This document shows, piece by piece, positions 1 to 8,730 of a stretch of 64,000 bases of DNA (position 1 is its first letter; each line of letters begins with the position of its first letter). A program made the position numbers and the translations under genes. This DNA is from Xanthomonas sp. 10-10 (GTDB lineage Bacteria; Pseudomonadota; Gammaproteobacteria; Xanthomonadales; Xanthomonadaceae): the NCBI RefSeq assembly GCF_040182365.1, contig NZ_CP144460.1, forward strand, positions 2,666,001 through 2,730,000, read 5' to 3'. The notes beneath the pieces are model-generated. The model had not been told where the DNA came from. It was given only the letters and a program-made list of their open reading frames with translations, and searched no databases.

Positions 1-324
1 GACGATGCGGCCGCGAACGCTGATCTCGCGCGCTTCGTCACGTGGCGGCAATTGCGACTGCAAGGTCTCGGCCACTTGCCAGCCAGTCAGCCCGAAGCCT
101 GCCGTCGCCGTTGCAAGTGCCAGCATCCACCACGCTGGCCGCGGACGCAGCCACAGGGTGAGCGCAGTGCCGAGCACGCCAGCAAACAGACAGGCGGCAT
201 ACAGCGCCTGCGGCAACAGCGCCGGCGACCATGCACAAACGACCACGCCCAGCAGCAACGCGCCTGCGACCGGCACTGCCGATGCAAGCCGCGGCGACGG
301 GGCTGCGTGACCTGACACATCCAT
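1..324 (-). CDS. comEC: ComEC/Rec2 DNA-uptake channel, N-terminal part (truncated by window edge)
   Basis: This frame stays open from an ATG at 324 down to base 1 and gives 108 residues of a membrane protein. Three hydrophobic stretches are visible at about residues 17-33, 40-62 and 70-86. They are followed by a soluble stretch ending in a short beta-like segment (ISVRGRIV), as at the N-terminus of ComEC, which conducts single-stranded DNA across the inner membrane during natural transformation. The call also relies on my memory that comEC lies close to lolD in xanthomonads. Only the first seventh or so of the protein is present, so the competence and metallo-beta-lactamase domains cannot be checked. 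Another membrane protein is possible. Confidence 0.65.
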   Translation of the reverse strand, partial: MDVSGHAAPSPRLASAVPVAGALLLGVVVCAWSPALLPQALYAACLFAGVLGTALTLWLRPRPAWWMLALATATAGFGLTGWQVAETLQSQLPPRDEAREISVRGRIV

Positions 325-707
325 GTTGCCGCTCAATCCCGATCATCCTGATCCAAAGAGCAACGCTAAACCAGCCGGTGGGTTGGAGGCAGCGGTGGTT
401 TGCGTACAACACGGTCAGAAGAGACCGCATCTGCTGTAGCGCGTTGCCGGCCTGCCGCGATTCGATGCGCATGCTCAACGCTGCCAACGGGTTTCGGCCA
501 GGAGCCTCAGCGATGAAGCTGGCGGTCAGCTCGATCGTCCCCCGCGCATCCCCTCGGTCGAGCCGCACGAAAAAACCGCGTAGAACGATGAAACGTGGCC
601 GATGCAACAATCGCCAGATCACCCCAACAGATCGCACGGCGCCGCATTCGCCCCGATTTCATGAGCGAGCGACTATGTTCGACGCTGTTTTTGAGGAGTT
701 CCCCCAC
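325..707. other. Divergent intergenic region, comEC / PRISE reductase
   Basis: These 383 bases separate the minus-strand comEC start from the plus-strand reductase start. A minus-strand reading frame crosses part of the region from 637. Its third-position GC is lower than in neighbouring genes and it runs into comEC in a different frame, so I do not call it. A Shine-Dalgarno sequence (GAGGAG, near 693) lies at the right-hand end and serves the reductase. Confidence 0.5.
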
Positions 708-1772
708 ATGCGTAAAGGCATTGCATTGATTGTCGGCGTGACCGGCATCTCCGGCTACAACCTGGCCAACGTGCTGGTCGCCGATGGCTGGACCGTTTAC
801 GGCCTGGCGCGCCGCCCGCTGCAGCACGACGGCGTCATTCCCGTCGCCGCCGATCTGCTGGACGCCGACAGCACCAACAACGCGTTGCGTGGCCTGCCGA
901 TCACCCACGTGTTTTTCTGTACCTGGACGCGTCGCGACACCGAACGCGAGAACGTCGAGGCCAATGGCGCAATGATGCGGCACCTGTGCGATGCCTTGAG
1001 CGCCGCGCCGCTGCAGCACATGGCGCTGGTCACCGGCACCAAGCATTACCTGGGCGCCTTCGAGAACTACGGTAGCGGCAAGGCCGAAACGCCGTTCCGC
1101 GAGAGCGAGCCACGCCAGCCGGGCGAAAACTTCTACTACACGCTCGAAGACCTGCTGTTCGCGCACGCCGAGCGGCACGGCTTTGGGTGGAGCGTGCATC
1201 GCTCGCACACCATGATCGGCATGGCCAACGGCAGCAATGCGATGAACATGGGCGTGACGCTGGCGGTCTACGCCTCGCTGTGCAAACACACCGGGCAGCC
1301 ATTCGTGTTCCCGGGCTCGCAAGCGCAGTGGAACAGCCTCACCGACCTGACCGACGCTGGCCTGCTTGGCCGTCAGCTGGCCTGGGCGGGTCTGAGCCCG
1401 GCAGCGCGCAACCAGGCCTTCAACACCGTCAATGGCGATGTGTTCCGCTGGCGCTGGATGTGGGGCGAGATCGCGGCGTTCTTCGACCTCGATGCCCCCC
1501 CCTGCCCCGACACGCCGCAGCCACTGGAAGCGCGCCTGACCGAGACCGCACCAGCGCTGTGGGCCGAGCTGGCCGCGCAGCACAATCTGGTCGAGTCGGA
1601 CGTCAATCGCCTGGCCTCGTGGTGGCACACCGATGCCGACCTGGGCCGCGAGATCGAGTGCGTCAACGACATGACCAAGAGTCGCGAACTGGGTTTTCTG
1701 GACTTCTACGACAGCCGCGCTTCGTTCTTCGAGCTGTTCACCCGGTTGCGGGCACTTCGCATCATTCCCTGA
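708..1772 (+). CDS. PRISE-type SDR oxidoreductase (progesterone 5-beta-reductase-like)
   Basis: A 354-residue NAD(P)-dependent reductase of the extended short-chain dehydrogenase fold. The dinucleotide loop GVTGISG is at residues 10-16. The family hallmark TGTKHY (109-114, catalytic Lys112) and NFYYTLED (141-148, catalytic Tyr) identify the PRISE group, which reduces enones and related activated C=C bonds. The ATG at 708 is chosen because GAGGAG sits 8-15 bases upstream; an in-frame ATG at 675 lacks such a site. The gene stands alone, divergent from comEC and convergent with lolD, so its position gives no substrate clue. The fold is certain, the physiological substrate unknown. Confidence 0.85.
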   Translation: MRKGIALIVGVTGISGYNLANVLVADGWTVYGLARRPLQHDGVIPVAADLLDADSTNNALRGLPITHVFFCTWTRRDTERENVEANGAMMRHLCDALSAAPLQHMALVTGTKHYLGAFENYGSGKAETPFRESEPRQPGENFYYTLEDLLFAHAERHGFGWSVHRSHTMIGMANGSNAMNMGVTLAVYASLCKHTGQPFVFPGSQAQWNSLTDLTDAGLLGRQLAWAGLSPAARNQAFNTVNGDVFRWRWMWGEIAAFFDLDAPPCPDTPQPLEARLTETAPALWAELAAQHNLVESDVNRLASWWHTDADLGREIECVNDMTKSRELGFLDFYDSRASFFELFTRLRALRIIP

Positions 1773-2073
1773 CCGCAGCCAATGCGTCGCTGCAGGTCGC
1801 ACCGGCCTGCAGCGATGTGAATAAGCGTGGAGCAAAGAGGTTTAGAGCCGCCCGACAAACCGCGTGTGCTCACCGCCGGTGGGACGCAGCCAATGCTCGG
1901 TCTGGCAACGGCTCGCCACGTTGCGTCCGCTGGCCCTGGAGCTGCGCACCGGGATTACACCACGGCGGCGACGCACCGAGCTGCCGCGCTGCGCATCCTG
2001 CACGCAGCGCGATGGCGCGAGAGATGCGTTTTATTGCGCGAGGCGACCGACAACCCGATCGCGTCGCAGGCAC
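1773..2073. other. Convergent intergenic spacer
   Basis: About 300 bases between the stop codons of the PRISE reductase and lolD. Apart from one hairpin near its left end I see no gene-like frame; the open frames here are short and shift between strands without a ribosome-binding site. Confidence 0.5.
1788..1814. terminator. Hairpin after the PRISE reductase, possible terminator
   Basis: A perfect 9-bp stem (CGCTGCAGG / CCTGCAGCG) with a 9-base loop starts 16 bases after the stop codon. There is no T-run after either arm, so intrinsic termination is uncertain. Confidence 0.35.
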
Positions 2074-2829
2074 TCACAAGGCCGAGGGCGCCAGCTCGCG
2101 CAACTTGCCTTGATGCAGCTCCAGCACCCGATCCAGGCGACGCGCCAGGCTGCGGTCGTGAGTGACCAATACCAGGCTGGTACGCTGCGCGCGGTTGAGT
2201 TCCAGCATCAGTTCGAACACCGTGCCGGCGGTCTTGTCGTCGAGATTGCCGGTGGGCTCGTCGCCCAGCACGCATCCCGGCTTGTTCACCAGTGCACGCG
2301 CCACCGCACAGCGCTGACGCTCGCCGCCCGACAGTTCGCTGGGCTTGTGCTCGATACGATGGCCGAGCCCGACCGATTCCAGCAACTGCAATGCCTGCCC
2401 ACGCGCCACCGCCACATCCTTGCCCGACAGCAGCACCGGCATCATCACGTTTTCCAGCGCGGTGAATTCCGGCAGCAGATGATGGAACTGGTACACGAAG
2501 CCCAATGCCTGGTTTCGCAGCCTGCCGCGCTCGCCATCGGACAGCGCCGACATGCGCTGTCCTGCGACATACACCTCGCCCGAGGTTGGAATGTCCAGCC
2601 CGCCAAGCAGATGCAGCAAGGTGCTCTTGCCCGCGCCGGACGCGCCGACGATCGCGACCGTTTCGCCGGTTGCCACCGACAGATCCAGACCGTCGAACAC
2701 CGGCGTGCGCATCTTGCCTTCGGCATAGGTCTTGCCCAGACCCTCGGCCCGAATCACTGACTCTGCTTGGTTTGGCTTCTGCACGACCGATTCCCGATTG
2801 CCGATTTCCGATTCCCTGATCTCATTCAT
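2074..2829 (-). CDS. lolD: LolD, ATPase of the lipoprotein-releasing ABC transporter
   Basis: A 251-residue ABC ATPase that powers extraction of outer-membrane lipoproteins from the inner membrane for transfer to LolA. Walker A GASGAGKS is at residues 63-69, the signature LSGGE at 166-170, and Walker B with its glutamate (CVLGDEP) just after 186. Its first 8 bases overlap the end of the permease gene, so translation is probably coupled. The first 20 or so residues are unusual: they are encoded by four tandem 7-bp repeats and have no match in the core ABC fold, which begins near residue 25. A start further downstream would also give a complete ATPase. Confidence 0.93.
   Translation of the reverse strand: MNEIRESEIGNRESVVQKPNQAESVIRAEGLGKTYAEGKMRTPVFDGLDLSVATGETVAIVGASGAGKSTLLHLLGGLDIPTSGEVYVAGQRMSALSDGERGRLRNQALGFVYQFHHLLPEFTALENVMMPVLLSGKDVAVARGQALQLLESVGLGHRIEHKPSELSGGERQRCAVARALVNKPGCVLGDEPTGNLDDKTAGTVFELMLELNRAQRTSLVLVTHDRSLARRLDRVLELHQGKLRELAPSAL
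2787..2814 (-). repeat. Four tandem heptamers inside the lolD 5' end
   Basis: On the plus strand the heptamer CCGATTN occurs four times head to tail (last base C, G, T, C), followed by a degenerate fifth copy, all within 45 bases of the lolD start codon. Seven is not a multiple of three, so gain or loss of one copy would change the frame of the N-terminal extension. Confidence 0.85.
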
Positions 2830-4063
2830 AACGCAGCGCCTCCGCCGGCTGGGTACGCGAGGCGCGCCATGCCGGGTACAAGGTCGCCAGGAAACTCATC
2901 ACCAGCGCCACCACGGTGATCACCACCACGTCCTGGGTCTGCATGTCGGTCGGCAGGCCGGTGATGTAGTACACGTCTTCCGGCAGCAGCTTGACGCTGA
3001 AGATCGTCTCGATCAGGCCGAGGATGCGCTCCAGATTGAGGGTCAGCACGATACCGCCGATCACCCCCATGATCGTGCCCATGAAACCGATCAACGAGCC
3101 CTGCACCATGAACACCTGCATCACCCCGCCGGGCGACAGGCCCAGCGTGCGCAGAATCGCGATGTCGGCCTGCTTGTCGGTGACCAGCATGACCTGCGAA
3201 GACACCAGGTTGAACGCACCCATCGCCACGATCAGCGACAGCAGGATGCCCATCACGGTCTTTTCCATCTTCAACGAGTGATAGAGATTGGCGTTTTCCT
3301 GGGTCCAGTCGCTCACCCGGTACGGGCCGTGCAACTTCAACGCCAGATCGCGCGCGACGTTCCAGGCCTGATCCATGTCGTGGAGCCGCAGCCGCACGCC
3401 GGTGACGCCATCCATGCGCAACACCCGCCCCAGATCCTGCATGTTGACCACCGCCAGGCCGCGATCGATCTCGTTGTAGCCGGCTTCGAAAATCCCGCTG
3501 ACGGTGAAGCGCTTGAGCCGCGGCATCGCGCCCAATGGCGTGGCCTGGGTATCGCTGAGCAATACGACGACGCTGTCGCCCACATCCACGCCCAGCCAGA
3601 TCGCCAGCTCCTTGCCGATGACGATGTTGTAGGAGCCCGGAGTCAGGCTGTCGACCGAGCCCTGCTGCATCTTCTTGGCCAGCACGGACACCTTGTTCTC
3701 TTCGGCCGGAACGATGCCACGGACGATGGCCGGCTGCTTGCGTGGGCCCTGCAGCAGCGATTCGGTTTCGATATACGGTGCGGCGCCGGCAACGCGCGGG
3801 TCGGCCATGGCGACCTCGACCGCATGCTGCCAATCGCGCATCGGCGCGCCTTCGGCGCTGACAGTGGCATGCGCCGCCATCTGCAGCAGACGGTCGCGGA
3901 TTTCCTTTTGAAAACCGCTCATCACTGCCAGCGTGGTGATCAGCACGGTGACGCCCAGGGCGATGCCCAGGATCGATGCCATCGAGATAAAGGAGATGAA
4001 GCCATTGCGCCGCTTGGCACGCAGGTAGCGCAAGCCGATGGCAACCGGGATAGGTTTGAACAT
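2822..4063 (-). CDS. lolC: LolC/LolE-family lipoprotein-releasing permease
   Basis: A 413-residue inner-membrane permease of the MacB/LolC type. A first membrane helix at about residues 20-50 is followed by a large periplasmic domain, then three helices in the last third (about 270-290, 315-345, 375-400). The N-terminal [19 protein letters not shown] is typical of LolC/LolE. ATG 4063 is preferred over the upstream in-frame TTG. It works with LolD to release lipoproteins to LolA. Only one permease gene is next to lolD here, so it may act as a homodimer (the LolF arrangement); a second permease elsewhere cannot be excluded. Confidence 0.9.
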   Translation of the reverse strand: MFKPIPVAIGLRYLRAKRRNGFISFISMASILGIALGVTVLITTLAVMSGFQKEIRDRLLQMAAHATVSAEGAPMRDWQHAVEVAMADPRVAGAAPYIETESLLQGPRKQPAIVRGIVPAEENKVSVLAKKMQQGSVDSLTPGSYNIVIGKELAIWLGVDVGDSVVVLLSDTQATPLGAMPRLKRFTVSGIFEAGYNEIDRGLAVVNMQDLGRVLRMDGVTGVRLRLHDMDQAWNVARDLALKLHGPYRVSDWTQENANLYHSLKMEKTVMGILLSLIVAMGAFNLVSSQVMLVTDKQADIAILRTLGLSPGGVMQVFMVQGSLIGFMGTIMGVIGGIVLTLNLERILGLIETIFSVKLLPEDVYYITGLPTDMQTQDVVVITVVALVMSFLATLYPAWRASRTQPAEALRYE

Positions 4064-4086
4064 GCGGTTCAACCGGGAAAGGGACG

Positions 4087-4539
4087 CTATGGTGCCACTT
4101 GCGGCCGCCCGGACGAAATCGCATGTGCCTGCGCGGCCAGACGCAGTTCACGTCGTTGCGCTGCAGGCAGGGTATCCGGCCAGAAATGCAGGCGTTCGCG
4201 GCGCGCATCCGGACCTGTCCACGCCACCACCGCAATCGGTCCGCGCCAGGCGATCTGCAGGTTCTGCACCTGCGTGCCGTCAATGCTGGCGGGGCTCTCG
4301 CCCCACGGAACGACCAGTTGCCGCACTGGCGAACGCAACAGCCGCCAGTGCGACCTGCCGACCGAAGCCGACGCAACGATGGACAGGACCACAGCCAGCC
4401 AGGCCGGCATGCCGCTGCGCCAGATGGCGCACAACGCCAGCACTGCGAGAAGGCTCAGTGCGCAAACAAGCCCGCGCGAAGGCCGCCACTCAAGCCGGCA
4501 AGGCGCGGATATCGGCGATGAGTGCGGCGTTGGCGACAT
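4087..4539 (-). CDS. YgfX-like small inner-membrane protein
   Basis: A 150-residue protein with two adjacent hydrophobic helices (about residues 24-42 and 44-60) and a soluble C-terminal half containing [18 protein letters not shown]. That half resembles the end of E. coli YgfX (CptA), which is also encoded next to sdhE/ygfY. The start overlaps the end of sdhE by 50 bases, supporting co-transcription. In E. coli this family has been described as the partner of YgfY/SdhE; whether it affects succinate dehydrogenase here is not visible. Identification rests on topology, position and the C-terminal pattern. Confidence 0.7.
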   Translation of the reverse strand: MSPTPHSSPISAPCRLEWRPSRGLVCALSLLAVLALCAIWRSGMPAWLAVVLSIVASASVGRSHWRLLRSPVRQLVVPWGESPASIDGTQVQNLQIAWRGPIAVVAWTGPDARRERLHFWPDTLPAAQRRELRLAAQAHAISSGRPQVAP

Positions 4540-4738
4540 CCGGGCAAGCCTCGTAACCCATGAACCAGCGCCACAACTTATCGTCTTCGCAATCCAGCAG
4601 CTGTAGGAAAACCGCGCGCTCGGCCTCGGAAGCCTGCGCCCAGCGCTGATCCAGATAGCGCCCGAACAGCTGATCCAGTTCGCGCATGCCGCGCCGGCAA
4701 CGCCAGCGCAGCTTTTTCAACAAGGTCTGTTCGTCCAT
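4490..4738 (-). CDS. sdhE: SdhE, FAD assembly factor for succinate dehydrogenase
   Basis: An 82-residue protein of the SdhE/YgfY (SDHAF2) family. The sequence around [11 protein letters not shown] (about residues 16-26) carries the conserved RGxxE patch used to bind the flavoprotein SdhA and promote covalent FAD attachment. ATG 4738 is chosen because GGTGGAGATAGGA lies directly upstream; the longer frame starts in non-conserved sequence. It is immediately downstream of sdhB in the sdh operon, consistent with maturation of the neighbouring complex. Confidence 0.92.
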   Translation of the reverse strand: MDEQTLLKKLRWRCRRGMRELDQLFGRYLDQRWAQASEAERAVFLQLLDCEDDKLWRWFMGYEACPDVANAALIADIRALPA

Positions 4739-4851
4739 TCCTATCTCCACCCCGCCCTGCGGCGGGGGCGAAAACGACAGCGGCACCTGACCATGAGGCC
4801 GGTGCCGCTGCGAACCACATCCCGCCCATGCGAGATATCGGCGCCTTGCGA

Positions 4852-5634
4852 TCAGGCGCGACGGGCCATCATCAATTTCTTGATCTCGGCGATCGCCAGC
4901 GCAGGATTCAGGCCCTTCGGGCAGGTCCGTGCGCAGTTCATGATGGTGTGGCAGCGATACAACTTGAACGGGTCCTCAAGATCGTCCAGCCGCGCACCGG
5001 TGTCCTCGTCGCGCGAGTCGATGATCCAGCGGTACGCCTGCAGCAGGATTGCCGGACCCAGGTAACGCTCGCCATTCCACCAGTAGCTCGGGCAGCTGGT
5101 CGAGCAGCACGCGCACAGGATGCACTCGTACAGGCCATCGAGCTTACGGCGGTCTTCCGGCGACTGCAGGCGCTCGCGATCCGGCGGCGGCGGGGTCTGG
5201 GTGCGGATCCACGGCTTGATCGACGCGTACTGCGCATAGAAGTGGGTCAGATCCGGAACCAGATCCTTGATCACATCCATATGTGGCAGCGGGTAGATCG
5301 GCACTTCGGCCTTGCCGCAGGCATCGATCGCCTTGGTGCAGGCCAGCGTATTGGTGCCGTCGATGTTCATCGCGCACGAGCCGCAGATGCCCTCGCGGCA
5401 CGAACGACGGAACGCCAATGTCGGGTCGATCTCGTTCTTGATCTTGATCAGTGCGTCCAGCACCATCGGGCCGCACTTGTCGAGATCGATCTCATAGCTA
5501 TCGGTGCGCGGGTTGGCGTCGCCATCCGGATCCCAGCGGTAGACCTTGAAGGTGCGCGTGTTCTTGGCGCCCTGCGCAGGGTAATGCTTACCCTTGCCGA
5601 TCTTTGAATTCTTGGGGAGGGTGAACTCTGCCAT
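4852..5634 (-). CDS. sdhB: Succinate dehydrogenase iron-sulfur subunit
   Basis: A 260-residue electron-transfer subunit of complex II. The 2Fe-2S ligands are in CREGICGSC plus a following Cys (C79, C84, C87, C99). The second domain carries [12 protein letters not shown] (from C171) and [12 protein letters not shown], which ligate the 4Fe-4S and 3Fe-4S clusters. It passes electrons from SdhA flavin to ubiquinone at the SdhC/SdhD anchor. It lies in the order sdhC-sdhD-sdhA-sdhB-sdhE, separated from sdhA by an unusually long spacer of about 230 bases. Confidence 0.98.
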   Translation of the reverse strand: MAEFTLPKNSKIGKGKHYPAQGAKNTRTFKVYRWDPDGDANPRTDSYEIDLDKCGPMVLDALIKIKNEIDPTLAFRRSCREGICGSCAMNIDGTNTLACTKAIDACGKAEVPIYPLPHMDVIKDLVPDLTHFYAQYASIKPWIRTQTPPPPDRERLQSPEDRRKLDGLYECILCACCSTSCPSYWWNGERYLGPAILLQAYRWIIDSRDEDTGARLDDLEDPFKLYRCHTIMNCARTCPKGLNPALAIAEIKKLMMARRA

Positions 5635-5650
5635 AGCTGCTCTCGTTGGC

Positions 5651-5860
5651 TCAGGCGGTGCGCGGTGCGAACGACAGCCGCACCGTGCGCATGAAGGTAA
5701 AGACGATGGATGCCGCCACCGAAGCGGCGGTACAGCGGCCGGCCTGTTGCCGGCGCTGCTCCTGCGTGGTCAAACGCTCCGGCCGCTGCAAGCACCTGCC
5801 GCGGCGCCAGGACAACCCGGCGACCGGCTTCGTTACAGCGAGGGAGCCTTGCATGCGCAT
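5651..5860 (-). CDS. Possible small ORF between sdhA and sdhB
   Basis: A 69-codon frame starts 3 bases after the sdhA stop codon and ends 16 bases before sdhB. The product is Arg-rich (15 or so arginines) with one weakly hydrophobic stretch near the end ([10 protein letters not shown]). I recognise no domain and no good ribosome-binding site. It may be fortuitous; the case for it is its exact fit into the operon gap. The spacer may instead be untranslated RNA. Confidence 0.25.
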   Translation of the reverse strand: MRMQGSLAVTKPVAGLSWRRGRCLQRPERLTTQEQRRQQAGRCTAASVAASIVFTFMRTVRLSFAPRTA

Positions 5861-5863
5861 CGA

Positions 5864-7654
5864 TCAGTAAACGCGCGGCTTCGGCGGGACGACGTCCACG
5901 TCCTTGCTCAGCGTATACATGTGCACCGGGCGATACTCGAACTCGCACTTGCCCTTGTCGTCGACGGTGACCAGCGTGTGCTTCTGCCAGTTGACGTCGT
6001 CGCGGTCCGGGAAGTCCTCGTGCGAATGCGCGCCGCGGCTTTCCTTGCGCTGCTCGGCCGAATTGATCGTCGCCACTGCGTTGAGCAGCAGGTTGTTCAA
6101 TTCGTAGGTCTCGATCAGATCCGAGTTCCAGACCAGCGAGCGGTCGGACACCTTGACGTCTTCGAAGGTGGCGAAGATCTCGGCCATCTTGTCCACGCCT
6201 TCCTTCAAGGTCTTGCTGGTGCGGAACACTGCGGCGTCGGACTGCATGGTGCGCTGCATGTTGTCGCGGATCACCGAGGTCGGCGTGGAGCCGTTGGCAT
6301 AGCGCAACTTGTCCAGCAGCCCCAGTGCCTTGTCGCAGGCATCGGCCGGCAGGTTCTTGTGCGGCTGGTTGGGCTTGACCGTCTCGGCGCAGCGGTTTGC
6401 CACCGCACGGCCGAACACCACCAGATCCAGCAGCGAGTTGGAACCCAGGCGGTTGGCACCGTGCACCGACACGCAGGCGGCTTCGCCGATCGCGTACAGG
6501 CCAGGCACCACCGCATCCGGGTCGTCGCCCTGCTTGCGCACCACTTCGCCGTAGAAATTGGTCGGAATGCCGCCCATGTTGTAGTGCACCGTCGGCAGCA
6601 CCGGGATCGGCTGCTTGGTCACGTCCACACCGGCAAAGATGTGGGCGCTTTCGGCGATGCCGGGCAGCTTTTCGTTGATGACTTCCGGGCCGAGGTGGGT
6701 CAGGTCGAGCAGGATGTGATCCTTGTGCTCGCCGACACCGCGGCCTTCGCGGATCTCCACCGTCATCGAACGCGACACCACATCGCGCGATGCCAGATCC
6801 TTGTAATGCGGTGCATAGCGCTCCATGAAGCGCTCGCCGTTGCTGTTGCGCAGAATGCCGCCTTCGCCGCGTACGCCCTCGGTGATCAGGCAGCCCGCAC
6901 CGTAGATGCCGGTGGGATGGAACTGCACGAACTCCATGTCCTGCACCGGCAGGCCGGCACGCATCACCAGGCCGCCGCCATCACCGGTACAGGTGTGCGC
7001 GGAGGTGGCGCTGAAGTAGGCACGGCCGTAACCGCCGGTGGCCAGCACCACGCCGTGTGCGCGGAACAGATGCAGCGAGCCTTCGGCCATGTCCAGGGCC
7101 AGCACGCCACGGCAGACACCTTCTTCGTCGAAGATCAGGTCCAGCGCGAAGTACTCGATCATGAAGCGCGCGTTGTGCGCCAGCGACTGCTGATACAGCG
7201 TGTGCAGCATCGCGTGGCCGGTACGGTCGGCTGCCGCGCAGGTGCGCTGCGCCGACGGGCCTTCGCCGTACTTGGTGGTCATGCCACCGAACGGGCGCTG
7301 GTAGATCTTGCCCTCTTCGGTGCGCGAGAACGGCACGCCGTAGTGTTCCAGCTCGATGATGGCCGGAATCGCTTCGCGGCACATGTACTCGATCGCGTCC
7401 TGGTCGCCCAGCCAATCGGAGCCCTTGATGGTGTCGTAGAAGTGGTAGCGCCAATCGTCTTCGCCCATGTTGCCGAGCGCGGCGGAAATACCGCCCTGCG
7501 CTGCGACGGTGTGCGACCGGGTCGGGAAGACCTTGGTCAGGCAGACCGTCTGCAGGCCTTTCTGGGCCAAGCCGAACGTGGCACGCAGGCCGGCGCCGCC
7601 GGCACCCACCACGACCATGTCGTACTTGTGTTCAGTGATCTTGTAAGCGGACAT
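5864..7654 (-). CDS. sdhA: Succinate dehydrogenase flavoprotein subunit
   Basis: A 596-residue FAD subunit that oxidises succinate to fumarate. The N-terminal dinucleotide motif VVGAGGAGL (about 15-23), the covalent-FAD histidine in [10 protein letters not shown] (about 46-55), the active-site stretch [21 protein letters not shown] and the C-terminal FAD/capping region are all present. The length is typical. SdhE (82 aa, same operon) should catalyse the FAD attachment. Confidence 0.98.
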   Translation of the reverse strand: MSAYKITEHKYDMVVVGAGGAGLRATFGLAQKGLQTVCLTKVFPTRSHTVAAQGGISAALGNMGEDDWRYHFYDTIKGSDWLGDQDAIEYMCREAIPAIIELEHYGVPFSRTEEGKIYQRPFGGMTTKYGEGPSAQRTCAAADRTGHAMLHTLYQQSLAHNARFMIEYFALDLIFDEEGVCRGVLALDMAEGSLHLFRAHGVVLATGGYGRAYFSATSAHTCTGDGGGLVMRAGLPVQDMEFVQFHPTGIYGAGCLITEGVRGEGGILRNSNGERFMERYAPHYKDLASRDVVSRSMTVEIREGRGVGEHKDHILLDLTHLGPEVINEKLPGIAESAHIFAGVDVTKQPIPVLPTVHYNMGGIPTNFYGEVVRKQGDDPDAVVPGLYAIGEAACVSVHGANRLGSNSLLDLVVFGRAVANRCAETVKPNQPHKNLPADACDKALGLLDKLRYANGSTPTSVIRDNMQRTMQSDAAVFRTSKTLKEGVDKMAEIFATFEDVKVSDRSLVWNSDLIETYELNNLLLNAVATINSAEQRKESRGAHSHEDFPDRDDVNWQKHTLVTVDDKGKCEFEYRPVHMYTLSKDVDVVPPKPRVY

Positions 7655-7688
7655 CTAATCTGGATTCCTGTTCTGTGTGCCCGATGAC

Positions 7689-8075
7689 TCAGGCACCGCC
7701 CAGCGCGATGCGCGCCACTGCGAAAATGCTGACGATCGCGCCAAGCACGGCGATGAACTTCACCGTCGTCTGCAACGCCAGCGCCAGCAACGAATTGTGG
7801 ATGTAGTCCTCGAGCACGACCTGCAGGCCAAGCTGCGCGTGCCAGAACATCGCCACCAGGAAACCGACCAGCAATACGGAGTTCCATGGCTTGGACACTG
7901 CGGTGACTGCCGTCATGTAGTCGGAACCGAGCAGGCTCAGCACGAACGCCACGAACCAGATCGCCAGCACGACCAAGGCGGTCGCGGTCAGCCGCTGCAT
8001 CACGAAATGTTCGGTGCCGGTCTTGGCCGCGCCCAGCCCGCGTACGTTCTTCAACGGGGTGCGATAGCGGCTCAT
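7689..8075 (-). CDS. sdhD: Succinate dehydrogenase membrane anchor subunit
   Basis: A 128-residue protein with three membrane helices (about residues 29-50, 60-82, 97-120). AKTGTEHFVMQRLTA near the start and HAQLGLQVVLEDYIH in the middle match the quinone- and heme-binding regions of SdhD. Its ATG overlaps the sdhC stop in ATGA, so translation is coupled. With SdhC it anchors SdhAB and forms the ubiquinone site. Confidence 0.95.
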   Translation of the reverse strand: MSRYRTPLKNVRGLGAAKTGTEHFVMQRLTATALVVLAIWFVAFVLSLLGSDYMTAVTAVSKPWNSVLLVGFLVAMFWHAQLGLQVVLEDYIHNSLLALALQTTVKFIAVLGAIVSIFAVARIALGGA

Positions 8076-8464
8076 GCGGAAGCTCCAGTGAGGACATACG
8101 CCCAGATCGCAGCGGTCAGCACCAGGCTGGCGATCACCGACGTCCAGCTGCTGCGGATGAAGGCGGGAATGCTGAAGCCGCGGCCGAAATCCTGGACGAT
8201 ATGACGGATGCCGTTGGACAGGTGATAGGTGAAGGCCCATGACCAGGCGAACAGGAACAACTGGCCGTACCAGGCACCCAGATGCTGGGTGAGGCAATTC
8301 CAGTGGTCCTCACCGAGCATCAGCAACAGCAGCGAGACGGCGATGACCAGCGCGCCTCCGGAAAGGATGACGCCGGTGGCTCGATGCAGGATCGAGGTCG
8401 CCATCTGGATCTGCCAGCGATATACCTGCAGATGTGGAGAAGTGGGACGTTCGCGGATCGCCAT
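8072..8464 (-). CDS. sdhC: Succinate dehydrogenase cytochrome b556 subunit
   Basis: A 130-residue anchor subunit with three membrane helices. The opening RPTSPHLQVYRWQ followed by SILHRATGV (quinone-site Ser/Arg) and the heme-ligand segment TYHLSNGIRHIVQD are diagnostic. Its stop codon overlaps the sdhD start (ATGA). Confidence 0.97.
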   Translation of the reverse strand: MAIRERPTSPHLQVYRWQIQMATSILHRATGVILSGGALVIAVSLLLLMLGEDHWNCLTQHLGAWYGQLFLFAWSWAFTYHLSNGIRHIVQDFGRGFSIPAFIRSSWTSVIASLVLTAAIWAYVLTGASA

Positions 8465-8520
8465 TCGCTGGGCTCGTTTTCTCGGCTGGGCGGCACTAGG
8501 CCGCTGTGGCTAGACGCTGC

Positions 8521-8691
8521 TCAAAAATCGATGCAGCGTCCATTTTTTTCCCAGTCGCCGTAGCGCGTTGGCTCGGGGCCGTCGCGTCCACCAATCTCCT
8601 TCGGCAGTGGCTTCTTCTCGGGAATATGCTCCTGAGGGGAAGGCTGCGTCTCGGAATCCTGCGCTGGGGTGGGGGTTGGATGGCCTATCAT
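8521..8691 (-). CDS. DUF1674 / SDHAF4-like small protein
   Basis: A 56-residue protein whose C-terminal half contains GGRDGPEPTRYGDWEKNG, the conserved block of the DUF1674/SDHAF4 family. In eukaryotes SDHAF4 protects free flavinylated SdhA before it joins SdhB. The gene is the first of the minus-strand sdh cluster, 56 bases before sdhC, which supports the same role here. The N-terminal half is Pro/Thr-rich and probably disordered. Family membership is clear; function in bacteria is inferred. Confidence 0.88.
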   Translation of the reverse strand: MIGHPTPTPAQDSETQPSPQEHIPEKKPLPKEIGGRDGPEPTRYGDWEKNGRCIDF

Positions 8692-8730
8692 AGTGGTCTC
8701 ACAACGTTGCGATTTTAGTCCTCCCCATCC

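Noticed and set aside
38-637. A 199-codon minus-strand frame across the comEC start
   Set aside because: Lower third-position GC than neighbouring genes, no ribosome-binding site, and it runs through comEC in another frame.
231-707. N-terminal extension of the PRISE reductase frame
   Set aside because: The Shine-Dalgarno sequence and the conserved coenzyme loop both place the start at 708.
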